From Sanderia malayensis (Eukaryota; Cnidaria; Scyphozoa; Semaeostomeae; Pelagiidae), in contig RQOL01000408.1 of NCBI GenBank assembly GCA_013076295.1, forward strand, positions 62,001 through 126,000: a DNA stretch of 64,000 bases. Direction: 5' to 3'. Both the position numbers and the translations under genes were made by a program. Each line of letters opens with the position of its first letter. Position 1 is the stretch's first letter. Under the pieces are notes generated by a model. It searched no databases. It was not told the origin of the DNA and saw only the letters and a list, made by a program, of their open reading frames with translations. Below, piece by piece: positions 13,078 through 28,000 of the stretch.

Positions 13078-16000
13078 GTGGATTCATGTGTAAATTGTAG
13101 GAATTAATGTTAATATCACGGAAAACAAGTAAAAAAGGTGTATTTCAATCAGTTAAATTTATGTGGATTCATGTGTAATTTGTGGAATGAATGTTCATAT
13201 AACGGGTTACAAGTGAAAAAGATGTAAATCAAGCAGTCATTTTACTCGTTTTTACGTAGATTCATGTGTAAATTGTGGAATGAATGCTATTATCACGGAA
13301 AACAAGTAAAAAAAGTGTAATTCAATCAGTCAGTGTTACTTGTATTTTCTCAATTCAGGTGTAAGTTGTGGGAAGGACTGCTAATATCACTGAAAACAAG
13401 TAAAAAAAGTGTTTTTTGATCAGTCATTTTTAACTGTATTTATGTGGATTCTTGTGTAAATTGTGGGAATGAATGTTAATATCACGGGAAACAAGTAAAA
13501 AAGGTGTATTTCAATCAGTTAAATTTACGTGGATTCATGTGTGAATTGTGGAATGAATGCTAATATCACGGAAAACAAGTAAAAAAAGTGTATTTTGATC
13601 AGTCATGTTTAACTGTATTTACGTGGATTCATGTATAAACTGTGGGAATGAATGCTAATGTTACGGAAAACTGGCAAAAAAGTGTATTTCGATGATTTAG
13701 TTTTACCTGTATCTCTGTCAATTACTGTGTAAATCGTGGAATGGAATGCTAATATCACTGAAAAAGAGTAAAAAGGTGAATTTCAATTCAATCGTTTTAG
13801 CTGTATTTTTGTGGATTCATGTGTAAATTCTGAGAATGAATGTAAATATGGCAAAAATAATTAACAACTGTGCAATTCAATCAGTCAATTTTATCAGTAT
13901 TTACCTCTATTCATGTTTGAATTGTGGGAATGAATGTCAACATCACGCAAAACATATAAAAAAGTGTATTTCAATAAGTCAGTTTTACCTGCATTTACGT
14001 TGATTCATTTGTAAATTGTGGCATTGAATACTACTATCACGGAAAACAAGAAAAAAAGTGTATTTCAATCAATCAGTTTTACTTGTATTTCTGTCAATTC
14101 ATGTGCAACTTTGGGGAAGGACGGCCAATATCACTGTAAAAAAGTAACAACTGTGTATTTCAATCAGTCAGTCTTACAGTATTTACCTCTATTCGTGTGT
14201 AAATTGTGGGAATGAATGTCAACATCACGTAAAACAAGTAAAAAGGTGTATTTGAATAACTCAGTTTTACCTGTATCTACTCTATTCATTTGTAAGTTCT
14301 GGGAAGGACTGCTAATATCACGGAAAACAAGTAAAAAACATGTATTTCAATTGGTCAGTTTTATCCGTATTTTCGCGGATTCATGTGTCAATTGTGGGAA
14401 TGAAGGTTAATATCACGAAAACAAGTAAAAGAGGGTATTTTAATAAGTCATTTTTACCTGTATATTTGTGGATTCATGTGTAAATTGTGAGAATGAATGT
14501 TTTATTTACCTTTATTCATGTGTAATTTGTGGGAATGAATGTCAACATGACTTAAAACAAGTAAAAAAAGTGTATTTTAATCAGTCGTTTTTAACTATAT
14601 TTATGTGGATTCATGTGTAAATTGTAGGAATTAATGTTAATATCACGGAAAACAAGTAAAAAAGGTGTATTTCAATCAGTTAAATTTATGTGGATTCATG
14701 TGTAATTTGTGGGAATGAATGTTCATATAACGGGTTACAAGTGAAAAAGATGTAAATCAAGCAGTCAATTTTACTCGTTTTTACGTAGATTCATGTGTAA
14801 ATTGTGGGAATGAATGCTATTATCACGGAAAACAAGTAAAAAAAAGTGTATTTATCATCATGTTTAACTGTATTTACTCGATTCAGGTGTATAAGTGTGG
14901 GAAGGACTGCTAATATCACTGAAAACAAGTAAAAAAAGTGTTTTTGATCAGTCATTTTTACTGTATTTATGTGGATTCTTGTGTAAATTGTGGGAATGAA
15001 TGTTAATATCACGGAAAACAAGAAAAAAAAGTGTATTTCAATCAGTCAGTTTTACTTGTATTTCTGTCAATTCATGTGAACCTTGGAAGACGAATGTACT
15101 GTAAAAATAACAACTGTGTAATTCAATCAGTCAATTTTATCAGTATTTACCTCTATTCATGTTTGAATTGTGGGAATGAATGTCAACATCTCGCAAAACA
15201 TATAAAAAAGTGTATTTCAATAAGTCAGTTTTACCTGCATTTAGGTGGATTCATTTGTAAATTGTGGGATTGAATACTACTATCACGGAAAACAAGAAAA
15301 AAAAGTGTATTTCAATCAGTCAGTTTTACTTGTATTTTTGTCAATTCATGTGAGCCTTTGGGGAAGGACGGCCAATATCACTGTAAAAAGGTAACAACTG
15401 TGTATTTCAATCAGTCAATTTTATCAGTATTTACCTCTATTCATGTTTGAATTGTGGGAATGAATGTCAACATCACGCAAAACATATAAAAAAGTGTATT
15501 TCAATAAGTCAGTTTTACCTGCATTTACGTGGATTCATTTGTAAATTGTGGGATTGAATACTACTATCACGGGAAACAAGAAAAAAAGTGTATTTCAATC
15601 AGTCAGTTTTACTTGTATTTCTCTCAATTCATGTGAACCTTTGGGGAAGGACGGCCAATATCACCGTAAAAAAGTAACAACTCTGTATTTCAATCAGTCA
15701 GTTTTACCAGTATTTACACCAATTCATGTTTTAATTGTGGGAATTAATGTTAACATCAGGGAAACAAAGTAAAAAAGATGTATTTCAATCAATCAGTTTT
15801 ACCCGTATTTACGTGAATTCGTGCCTAAATTGTGGGAATGAATGTCAATATCACGGAAAACAGGTAAAAGAGGTGTATTCCAATCAGTGAGTTTTAACTG
15901 TATTTACCTCTTCATGTGTAAATTGTGGGAATGAATGTCAATATCACGTAAAAAAAAGTAAAAAGGTGTATTTTGATCAGTCATTCTTAACTGTATTTAC

Positions 16001-19000
16001 GTAATTCATGCGTATATTCTGGGAATGAATGTTATTATCACGGAAAGCAAGCAGAAAAAGTGCATTTAAATCAGTCAGTTTTACCTGTATTTACGTGGCT
16101 TCATGTGTAAATTGTGGGAATGAATGCTAATATTACGGAAAACAGGTAAAAAAAGTGTATTTCGATCATTTAGTTTTACCTGTATCTCTGTCAATAAATG
16201 TGTAAATTGTTGGATGGAATGCTAATATCACTGAGGAAGAGTAAAAAAGGTGTACTTCAATTCAACCGTGTTAGCTGTATTTTTGTGGATTCATGTGTAA
16301 ATTGTGAAAATGAATGTAAATATGGCAAAAAAAATTAACAACTGTGCAATTCAATCAGTCAATTTTATCAGTATTTACCTCTATTCATGTTTGAATTGTG
16401 GGAATGAATGTCAACATCACGCAAAACATATAAAAAAGTGTATTTCAATAAGTCAGTTTTACCTGCATTTACGTTGATTCATTTGTAAATTGTGGGATTG
16501 AATACTACTATCACGGAAAACAAGACAAAAAAGTGTACTTCAATGAATCAGTTTTACTTGTATTTCTGTCAATTCATGTGAAACTTTGGGGAAGGACGGC
16601 CAATATCACTGTAAAAAAGTAACAACTGTGTATTTCAATCAGTCAGTCTTACCACTATTTACCTCTATTCATGTGTAAATTGTGGGAATGAATGTCAACA
16701 TCACATAAAACAAGTAAAAAGGTGTATTTGAATAACTCAGTTTTACCTGTATTTACCTCTATTCATGTGTAAATTGTGGGAATCAATGCTACTATCACGG
16801 AAAGCGAGTAAAAAATGTGTATTTCAATCAGCAGATTTACTTGCATTTCTGTCAATTCATTTGTAAGTTGTGGAAGGACTGCTAATATCACGGAAAACAA
16901 GTAAAAAGAATGTATTTCAATTGGTCAGTTTTATCCGTATATTCGTGGATTCATGTTTCAATTGTCGAATGAATGTTAATATCACGAAAAACAAGTAAGA
17001 GAGGTGTCTTTCAATAAGTCAATTTTACCTGTATTTTTGTGCATTCATATGTAAAATGTGAGAATGAATGTCAACATCACTTAAAACAAGTAAAAAAGGT
17101 TGTGTTTTAATCAGTCATTTTTAACTTTATTTACGTGAATTCATGTGTAAATTGTGGGAATGAATGTTAAAATCATAAAAAAACAAGTAAAACAGGTGTA
17201 TCTCAATCATTCAATTTTACCTAAATTTACCTGGATCATGTGTAAATTATGGGAATGAATGTTCATATAACGGAAAAACAATTAAAACATATGTATATCA
17301 ATCATTCAGTTTCACTTGTATTTACGTGGATTCATGTGTAAATCGTGGGAATGAATGCTAATATCACGGAAAACAGTTAAAAGAGGTTGTACTTTGATCA
17401 GTTCATTTTGAATTGTATTTACGTCGATTCACTTGTAAATTATGGAAATGAATGCTACTATCACGGAAACCAAGTAAAAAAACGTGTAATTCAATCAGTC
17501 AGTTTTACTTGTATTTCTATCAATTCATGTGTATGTTGTGGGAAGGACTGCTAGTATCACTGAAAACAAGTAAAAAACATGTATTTCAATTGGTCAGTTT
17601 TATCCGTATTTTCGTGGATTCATGTGTCAATTGTGGGAATGAAGGTTAATATCACGAACAACAAGTAGGAGAGGTGTATTTGAATAACTCAGTTTTATCT
17701 GTATTTTGTGCATTCATGTGTAAATTGTGAGAAAGAATGTAAATATACGGAAAAAAAGTGACAACTGGTATTTCAATCAGTCAGTTTTACCAGTATTTAC
17801 ACCAATTCATGTTTTAATTGTGGGAATTAATGTTAACATCAGGGAAACAAAGTAAAAAAGGTGTATTTCAATCAATCAGTTTTAAACGTATATGTACATC
17901 GTGTCTAAATTGTGGGAATGAATGTCAATATCACGGAAAACAGGTAAAAGAGGTGTATTCCAATCAGTGAGTTTTAACTGTATTTACCTCCATTCATGTG
18001 TAAATTGTGGAATGAATGTCAATATCACGTAAAACGAGTAAAAAGGTGTATTTTGATCAGTCATTCTTAACTGTTTTTACGTAGATTCATGTGTATATTG
18101 TGGGAATGAATGTTATTATCACGGAAAGCAAGCAGAAAAAGTGCATTTAAATCAGTCAGTTTTACCTGTATTTACGTGGATTCATGTGTAAATTGTGGGA
18201 AATATGCTGTGTATGCTGTGGAAGGACTGCTAATATCAATGAAAACAAGTTGAAAGATGTATTTCAATTGGTCAGTTTTATCCGTTCTTTCGTGGATTCA
18301 TGTGTCAATTGTGGGAATGAATGTTAATGTTACGAAAAACAGTAAAAGAGGGGTATTTTAAATAAGTCATTTTTACCTGTATATTTGTGATTCATGTGTA
18401 AATTGTGAGAATGAATGTTTTATTTACCTTATTCATGTGTAATTTGTGGGAATGAATGTCAACATGACATAAAACAAGTAAAAAAAGTGTATTTTAATCA
18501 GTCGTTTTAACTATATTTATGTGGATTCACGTGTAAATTGTAGGAATTAATGTTAATATCACGGAAAACAAGTAAAAAAGGTGTATTTCAATCAGTTAAA
18601 TTTATGTGGATTCATGTGTAATTTGTGGGAATGAATGTTCATATAACGGGTTACAAGTGAAAAAGATGTAAATCAAGCAGTCACTTTTACTCGTTTTTAC
18701 GTAGATTCATGTGTAAATTGTGGGAATGAATGCTATTATCACGGAAAACAAGTAAAAAAAGTGTTTTTTGATCAGTCATTTTAACTGTGTATTTATGTGG
18801 ATTCTTGTGTAAATTGTGGAATGAATGTTAATATCACGGGAAAACAAGTAAAAAAAGGTGTATTTCAATCAGTTAAATTTACGTGGATTCATGTGTGAAT
18901 TGTGGAGTGAATGCTAATATCACGGAAAACAAGTAAAAAAAAGTGTATTTTGATCAGTCATGTTTAACTGTATTTACGTCGATTCATGTATAAACTGTGG

Positions 19001-22000
19001 CAATGAATGCTAATGTTACGGAAAACAGGCAAAAAAAGTGTATTCGATGATTTAGTTTTACCTGTATCTCTCTCAATTACTGTGTAAATCGTGGGATGGA
19101 ATGCTAAAATCACTGAAAAAGAGTAAAAGGGTGAATTTCAATTCAACCGTTTTAGCTGTATATTTGTGGATTCATGTGTAAATTGTGAGAATGAATGTAA
19201 ATATGGCAAAAAAAATTAACAACTGTGCAATTCAATCAGTCAATTTTATCAGTATTTACCTCTATTCATGTTTGAATTGTGGGAATGAATGTCAACATCA
19301 CGCAAAACATATAAAAAAGTGGTATTTCAATAAGTCATTTTACCTGCATTTTCGTTGATTCATTTGTAAATTGTGGCATTGAATACTACTATCACGGAAA
19401 ACAAGACAAAAAAGTGTATTTCAATCAAGCAGTTTTACTTGTATTTCTGTCAATTCATGTGCAACTTTGGGGAAGGACGGCCAATATCACTGTAAAAAAG
19501 TAACAACTGTGTATTTCAATCAGTCAGTCTTACAAGTATTTACCTCCATTCATGTGTAAATTGTGGGAATGGATGTCAACATCACATAAAACAAGTAAAA
19601 AGGTGTATTTGAATAACTCAGTTTTACCTGTATTACCTCTATTCATGTGTAAATTGTGGGAATCAATGCTACTATCACGGAAAGCGAGTAAAAAATGTGT
19701 ATTTCAATCAGCAGATCTACTTGCATTTCTGTCAATTCATTTTGTGGATTCATGTGTAAATTGTGAGAATGAAGGTTAATATCACGAACAACAAGTAGGA
19801 GAGGTGTATTTGAATAACTCAGTTTTATCTGTATTTTTGTGCATTCATGTGTAAATTGTGAGAAAGAATGTAAATATCACGGAAAAAAGTGACAACTGTG
19901 TATTTCAATCAGTCAGTTTTACCAGTATTTACACCAATTCATGTTTTAATTGTGGGAATTAATGTTAACATCAGGGAAACAAAGTAAAAAAGGTGTATTT
20001 CAATCAATCAGTTTTAAACGTATTATGTGACATCGTGTCTAAATTGTGGGAATGAATGTCAACATCACATAAAACAAGTAAAAAGGTGTATTTGAATAAC
20101 TCAGTTTTACCTGTATTTACCTCTATTCATGTGTAAATTGTGGGAGTCAATGCTACTATCACGGAAAGCGAGTAAAAAATGTGTATTTCAATCAGCAGAT
20201 TTACTTGCATTTCTGTCAATTCATTTGTAAGTTGTGGGAAGGACTGCTAATATCACGGAAAACAAGTAAAAAGAATGTATTTCAATTGGTCAGTTTTATA
20301 CGTATATTCGTGGATTCATGTTTCAATTGTCGAATGAATGTTAATATCACGAAAAACAAGTAAGAGAGGTGTCTTTCTATAAAGTCAATTTACCTGTATT
20401 TTTGTGCATTCAATGTAAAATGTGAGAATGAATGTCAACATCACTTAAAACAAGTAAAAAAGTGGTTTTAATCAGTCATTTTTAACTTTATTTACGTGAA
20501 TTCATGTGTAAATTGTGGAATGAATGTTAAAATCATAAAAAACAAGTAAAACAGGTGTATCTCAATCATTCAATTTTACCTAAATTACCTGGATTCATGT
20601 GTAAATTATGGAATGAATGTCATATAACGGAAAACAATTAAAACATATGTATATCAATCATTCAGTTTCACTTGTATTACGTGGATTCATGTGTAAATCG
20701 TGGGAATGAATGCTAATATCACGGAAACAGTTAAAAGAGGTGTACTTTGATCAGTCATTTTGAATGTATTTACGTCGATTCACTTGTAAATTATGGAAAT
20801 GAATGCTACTATCACGGAAACCAAGTAAAAAACGTGTAATTCAATCAGTCATTTTACTTGTATTTCTATCAATTCATGTGTATGTTGTGGGAAGGACTGC
20901 TAGTATCACTGAAAACAAGTAAAAAACATGTATTTCAATTGGTCAGTTTTATCCGTATTTTCGTGGATTCATGTGTCAATTGTGGGAATGAAGGTTAATA
21001 TCACGAACAACAAGTAGGAGAGGTGTATTTGAATAACTCAGTTTTATCTGTATTTTTGTGCATTCATGTGTAAATTGTGAGAAAGAATGTAAATATCACG
21101 GAAAAAAGTGACAACTGTGTATTTCAATCAGTCAGTTTTACCAGTATTTACACCAATTCATGTTTTAATTGTGGGAATTAATGTTAACATCAGGGAAACA
21201 AAGTAAAAAAGGTGTATTCAATCAATCAGTTTTAAACGTATTATGTGACATCGTGTCTAAATTGTGGGAATGAATGTCAATATCACGGAAAACAGGTAAA
21301 AGAGGTGTATTCCAATCAGTGAGTTTTAACTGTATTTACCTCCATTCATGTGTAAATTGTGGGAATGAATGTCAATATCACGTAAAACGAGTAAAAAGGT
21401 GTATTTTGATCAGTCATTCTTAACTGTTTTTACGTAGATTCATGTGTATATTGTGGGAATGAATGTTATTATCACGGAAAGCAAGCAGAAAAAATGCATT
21501 TAAATCAGTCAGTTTTACCTGTTTTACGTGGATTCATGTGTAAATTGTGGAATATGCTGTGTATGCTGTGGGAAGGACTGCTAATATCAATGAAAACAAG
21601 TTGAAAGATGTATTTCAATTGGTCATTTTTACCTGTATATTTGTGGATTCATGTGTAAATTGTGAGAATGAATGTTTTATTTACCTTTATTCATGTGTAA
21701 TTTGTGGGAATGAATGTCAACATGACATAAAACAAGTAAAAAAAAGTGTATTTTAATCAGTCGTTTTTAACTATATTATGTGGATTCACGTGTAAATTGT
21801 AGGAATTAATGTTAATATCACGGAAAACAAGTAAAAAAGGTGTATTTCAATCAGTTAAATTTGTGTGGATTCATGTGTAATTTGTGGGAATGAATGTTCA
21901 TATAACGGGTTACAAGTGAAAAAGATGTAAATCAAGCAGTCACTTTTACTCGTTTTTACGTAGATTCATGTGTAAATTGTGGGAATGAATGCTATTATCA

Positions 22001-25000
22001 CGGAAAACAAGTAAAAAAAGTGTAATTCAATCAGTCAGTGTTACTTGTATTTCTCTCAATTCAGGTGTAAGTTGTGGGAAGGACTGCTAATATCACTGAA
22101 AACAAGTAAAAAAAAGTGTTTTTTGATCAGTCATTTTAACTGTATTTATGTGGATTCTTGTGTAAATTGTGGGAATGAATGTTAATATCACGGGAAACAA
22201 GTAAAAAAGGTGTATTTCAATCAGTTGAATTTACGTGGATTCATGTATAAACTGTGGCAATGAATGCTAATGTTACGGAAAACAGGCAAAAAAAGTGTAT
22301 TTCGATGATTTAGTTTTACCTGTATCTCTCTCAATTACTGTGTAAATCGTGGGATGGAATGCTAATATCACTGAAAAAGAGTAAAAGGGTGAATTTAAAT
22401 TCAACCGTTTTAGCTGTATATTTGTGGATTCATGTGTAAATTGTGAGAATGAATGTAAATATGGCAAAAAAAATTAACAACTGTGCAATTCAATCAGTCA
22501 ATTTTATCAGTATTTACCTCTATTCATGTTTGAATTGTGGGAATGAATGTCAACATCACGCAAAACATATAAAAAAGTGTATTTCAATAAGTCAGTTTTA
22601 CCTGCATTTACGTTGATTCATTGTAAATTGTGGATTGAATACTACTATCACGGAAAACAAGACAAAAAAGTGTACTTCAATGAATCAGTTTTACTTGTAT
22701 TTCTGTCAATTCATGTGAAACTTTGGGGAAGGACGGCCAATATCACTGTAAAAAAGTAACAACTGTGTATTTCAATCAGTCAGTCTTACCACTATTTACC
22801 TCTATTCATGTGTAAATTGTGGGAGTGAATGTCAACATCACATAAAACAAGTAAAAAGGTGTATTTGAATAACTCAGTTTTACCTGTATTTACCTCTATT
22901 CATGTGTAAATTGTGGGAATCAATGCTACTATCACGGAAAGCGAGTAAAAAATGTGTATTTCAATCAGCAGATTTACTTGCATTTCTGTCAATTCATTTG
23001 TAAGTTGTGGAAGGACTGCTAATATCACGGAAAACAAGTAAAAAGAATGTATTTCAATTGGTCAGTTTTATCCGTATATTCGTGGATTCATGTTTCAATT
23101 GTCGGAATGAATGTTAATATCACGAAAAACAAGTAAGAGAGGTGTCTTTCTATAAAGTCAATTTTACCTGTATTTTTGTGCATTCATATGTAAAATGTGA
23201 GAATGAATGTCAACATCACTTAAAACAAGTAAAAAAGGTGTGTTTTAATCAGTCATTTTTAACTTTATTTACGTGAATTCATGTGTAAATTGTGGGAATG
23301 AATGTTAAAATCATAAAAAACAAGTAAAACAGGTGTATCTCAATCATTCAATTTTACCTAAATTTACCTGGATTCATGTGTAAATTATGGGAATGAATGT
23401 TCATATAACGGAAAACAATTAAAACATATGTATATCAATCATTCAGTTTCACTTGTATTTACGTGGATTCATGTGTAAATCGTGGGAATGAATGCTAATA
23501 TCACGGAAAACAGTTAAAAGAGGTGTACTTTGATCAGTCATTTTGAATTGTATTTACGTCGATTCACTTGTAAATTATGGAAATGAATGCTACTATCACG
23601 GAAACCAAGTAAAAAACGTGTAATTCAATCAGTCAGTTTTACTTGTATTTCTATCAATTCATGTGTATGTTGTGGGAAGGACTGCTAGTATCACTGAAAA
23701 CAAGTAAAAAACATGTATTTCAATTGGTCAGTTTTATCCGTATTTTCGTGGATTCATGTGTCAATTGTGGGAATGAAGGTTAATATCACGAACAACAAGT
23801 AGGAGAGGTGTATTTGAATAACTCAGTTTTATCTGTATTTTTGTGCATTCATGTGTAAATTGTGAGAAAGAATGTAAATATCACGGAAAAAAGTGACAAC
23901 TGTGTATTTCAATCAGTCAGTTTTACCAGTATTTACACCAATTCATGTTTTAATTGTGGGAATTAATGTTAACATCAGGGAAACAAAGTAAAAAAGGTGT
24001 ATTTCAATCAATCAGTTTTAAACGTATTATGTGACATCGTGTCTAAATTGTGGGAATGAATGTCAATATCACGGAAAACAGGTAAAAGAGGTGTATTCCA
24101 ATCAGTGAGTTTTAACTGTATTTACCTCCATTCATGTGTAAATTGTGGGAATGAATGTCAATATCACGTAAAACGAGTAAAAAGGTGTATTTTGATCAGT
24201 CATTCTTAACTGTTTTTACGTAGATTCATGTGTATATTGTGGGAATGAATGTTATTATCACGGAAAGCAAGCAGAAAAAATGCATTTAAATCAGTCAGTT
24301 TTACCTGTATTTACGTGGATTCATGTGTAAATTGTGGGAATATGCTGTGTATGCTGTGGGAAGGACTGCTAATATCAATGAAAACAAGTTGAAAGATGTA
24401 TTTCAATTGGTCATTTTTACCTGTATATTTGTGGATTCATGTGTAAATTGTGAGAATGAATGTTTTATTTACCTTTATTCATGTGTAATTTGTGGGAATG
24501 AATGTCAACATGACATAAAACAAGTAAAAAAAGTGTATTTTAATCAGTCGTTTTTAACTATATTTATGTGGATTCACGTGTAAATTGTAGGAATTAATGT
24601 TAATATCACGGAAAACAAGTAAAAAAGGTGTATTTCAATCAGTTAAATTTGTGTGGATTCATGTGTAATTTGTGGAATGAATGTTCATTAACGGGTTACA
24701 AGTGAAAAAGATGTAAATCAAGCAGTCACTTTTACTCGTTTTACGTAGATTCATGTGTAAATTGTGGGAATGAATGCTATTATCACGGAAAACAAGTAAA
24801 AAAAGTGTAATTCAATCAGTCAGTGTTACTTGTATTTCTCTCAATTCAGGTGTAAGTTGTGGGAAGGACTGCTAATATCACTGAAAACAAGTAAAAAAAA
24901 GTGTTTTTTGATCAGTCATTTTTAACTGTATTTATGTGGATTCTTGTGTAAATTGTGGGAATGAATGTTAATATCACGGGAAACAAGTAAAAAAGGTGTA

Positions 25001-28000
25001 TTTCAATCAGTTGAATTTACGTGGATTCATGTGTGAATTGTGGGAATGTATGCTAATATCACGGAAAACAAGTAAAAAAAAGTGTATTTTGATCAGTCAT
25101 GTTTAACTGTATTTACGTGGATGCATGTATAAACTGTGGGAATGAATGCTAATGCTACGGAAAACAGGCAAAAAAGTGTACTTCGATGATTTAGTTTTAC
25201 CTGTATCTCTGTCAATTACTGTGTAAATCGTGGATGGAATGCTAATATCACTGAAAAGAGTAAAAAGGTGAATTTCAATTCAACCGTTTTAGCTGTATTT
25301 TTGTGGATTCATGTGTAAATTGTGAGAATGAATGTAAATATGGCAAAAATAATTAACAACTGTGCAATTCAATCAGTCAATTTTATCAGTATTACCTCTA
25401 TTCATGTTTGAATTGTGGGAATGAATGTCAACATCTCGCAAAACATATAAAAAAGTGTATTTCAATAAGTCAGTTTTACCTGCATTTAGGTGGATTCATT
25501 TGTAAATTGTGGGATTGAATACTACTATCACGGAAAACAAGAAAAAAAGTGTATTTCAATCAGTCAGTTTTACTTGTATTTCTCTCAATTCATGTGAACC
25601 TTTGGGGAAGGACGGCCAATATCACTGTAAAAAGGTAACAACTGTGTATTTCAATCAGTCAATTTTATCAGTATTTACCTCTATTCATGTTTGAATTGTG
25701 GGAATGAATGTCAACATCACGCAAAACATATAAAAAAGTGTATTTCAATAAGTCAGTTTTACCTGCATTTACGTGGATTCATTTGTAAATTGTGGGATTG
25801 AATACTACTATCACGGGAAACAAGAAAAAAAGTGTATTTCAATCAGTCAGTTTTACTTGTATTTCTCTCAATTCATGTGAACCTTTGGGGAAGGACGGCC
25901 AATATCACTGTAAAAAGTAACAACTGTGTATTTCAATCAGTCAGTCCTACCTGTATTTTTGTGCATTCATATGTAAAGTGTGAGAATGAATGTCAACATC
26001 ACTTAAAAACAACTAAAAAAGGTGTATTTTAATCAGTCTTTTTTAACTTTATTTACGTGAATTCATGTATAATTTGTGGGAGTGAATGTTCATATAACGG
26101 GTTACAAGTGAAAAAGATGTAAATCAAGCAGTCACTTTTACTCGTTTTTACGTAGATTCATGTGTAAATTGTGGGAATGAATGCTATTATCAGGGAAAAC
26201 AAGTAAAAAACGTGTTTTTTGATCAGTCATTTTTAACTGTGTATTTATGTGGATTCTTGTGTAAATTGTGGGAATGAATGTTAATATCACGGGAAACAAG
26301 TAAAAAAGGTGTATTTCAATCAGTTAAATTTACGTGGATTCATGTGTGAATTGTGGGAGTGAATGCTAATATCACGGAAAACAAGTAAAAAAAAGTGTAT
26401 TTTGATCAGTCATGTTTAACTGTATTTACGTCGATTCATGTATAAACTGTGGCAATGAATGCTAATGTTACGGAAAACAGGCAAAAAAAGTGTATTTCGA
26501 TGATTTAGTTTTACCTGTATCTCTCTCAATTACTGGGTAAATCGTGGGATGGAATGCTAATATCACTGAAAAAGAGTAAAAGGGTGAATTTCAATTCAAC
26601 CGTTTTAGCTGTATATTGTGGATTCATGTGTAAATTCTGAGAATAAATGTAAATATGGCAAAATAATTAACAACTGGCAATTCAATCAGTCAATTTTATC
26701 AGTATTTACCTCTATTCATGTTTGAATTGTGGGAATGAATGTCAACATCTCGCAAAACATATAAAAAAGTGTATTTCAATAAGTCAGTTTTACCTGCATT
26801 TAGGTGGATTCATTTGTAAATTGTGGGATTGAATACTACTATCACGGAAAAACAAGAAAAAAAAAGTGTATTTCAATCAGTCAGTTTTACTTGTATTTCT
26901 GTCAATTCATGTGAACTTTGGGGAAGGACGGCCAATATCACTGTAAAAAGGTAACAACTGTGTATTTCAATCAGTCAATTTTATCAGTTTTTACCTCTAT
27001 TCATGTTTGAATTGTGGGAATGAATGTCAACATCACGCAAAACATAAAAAGTGTGTTTCAATAAGTCAGTTTTACCTGCATTTACGTGATTCATTTGTAA
27101 ATTGTGGGATTGAATACTACTATCACGGGAAACAAGAAAAAAAGTGTATTTCAATCAGTCAGTTTTACTTGTATTTCTCTCAATTCATGTGAACCTTTGG
27201 GAAGGACGGCCAATATCACGTAAAAAAGTAACAACTCTGTATTTCAATCAGTCAGTTTTACCAGTATTTACACCAATTCATGTTTTAATTGTGGGAATTA
27301 ATGTTAACATCAGGGAAACAAAGTAAAAAGATGTATTTCAATCAATCAGTTTTACCCGTATTTACGTGAATTCGTGCCTAAATTGTGGGAATGAATGTCA
27401 ATATCACGGAAAACAGGTAAAAGAGGTGTATTCCAATCAGTGAGTTTTAACTGTATTTACCTCTTCATGTGTAAATTGTGGGAATGAATGTCAATATCAC
27501 GTAAAAAAAGTAAAAGGTGTATTTTGATCAGTCATTCTTAACTGTATTTACGTAGATTCATGCGTATATTCTGGGAATGAATGTTATTATCACGGAAAGC
27601 AAGCAGAAAAAGTGCATTTAAATCAGTCAGTTTTACCTGTATTTACGTGGCTTCATGTGTAAATTGTGGGAATGAATGCTAATATTACGGAAAACAGGTA
27701 AAAAAAGTGTATTTCGATCATTTAGTTTACCTGTATCTCTGTCAATAAATGTGTAAATTGTTGGATGGAATGCTATATCACTGAGAAGAGTAAAAAAGGT
27801 GTACTTCAATTCAACCGTGTTAGCTGTATTTTTGTGGATTCATGTGTAAATTGTGAAAATGAATGTAAATATGGCAAAAAAAATTAACAACTGTGCAATT
27901 CAATCAGTCAATTTTATCAGTATTTACCTCTATTCATGTTTGAATTGTGGGAATGAATGTCAACATCACGCAAAACATATAAAAAAGTGTATTTCAATAA

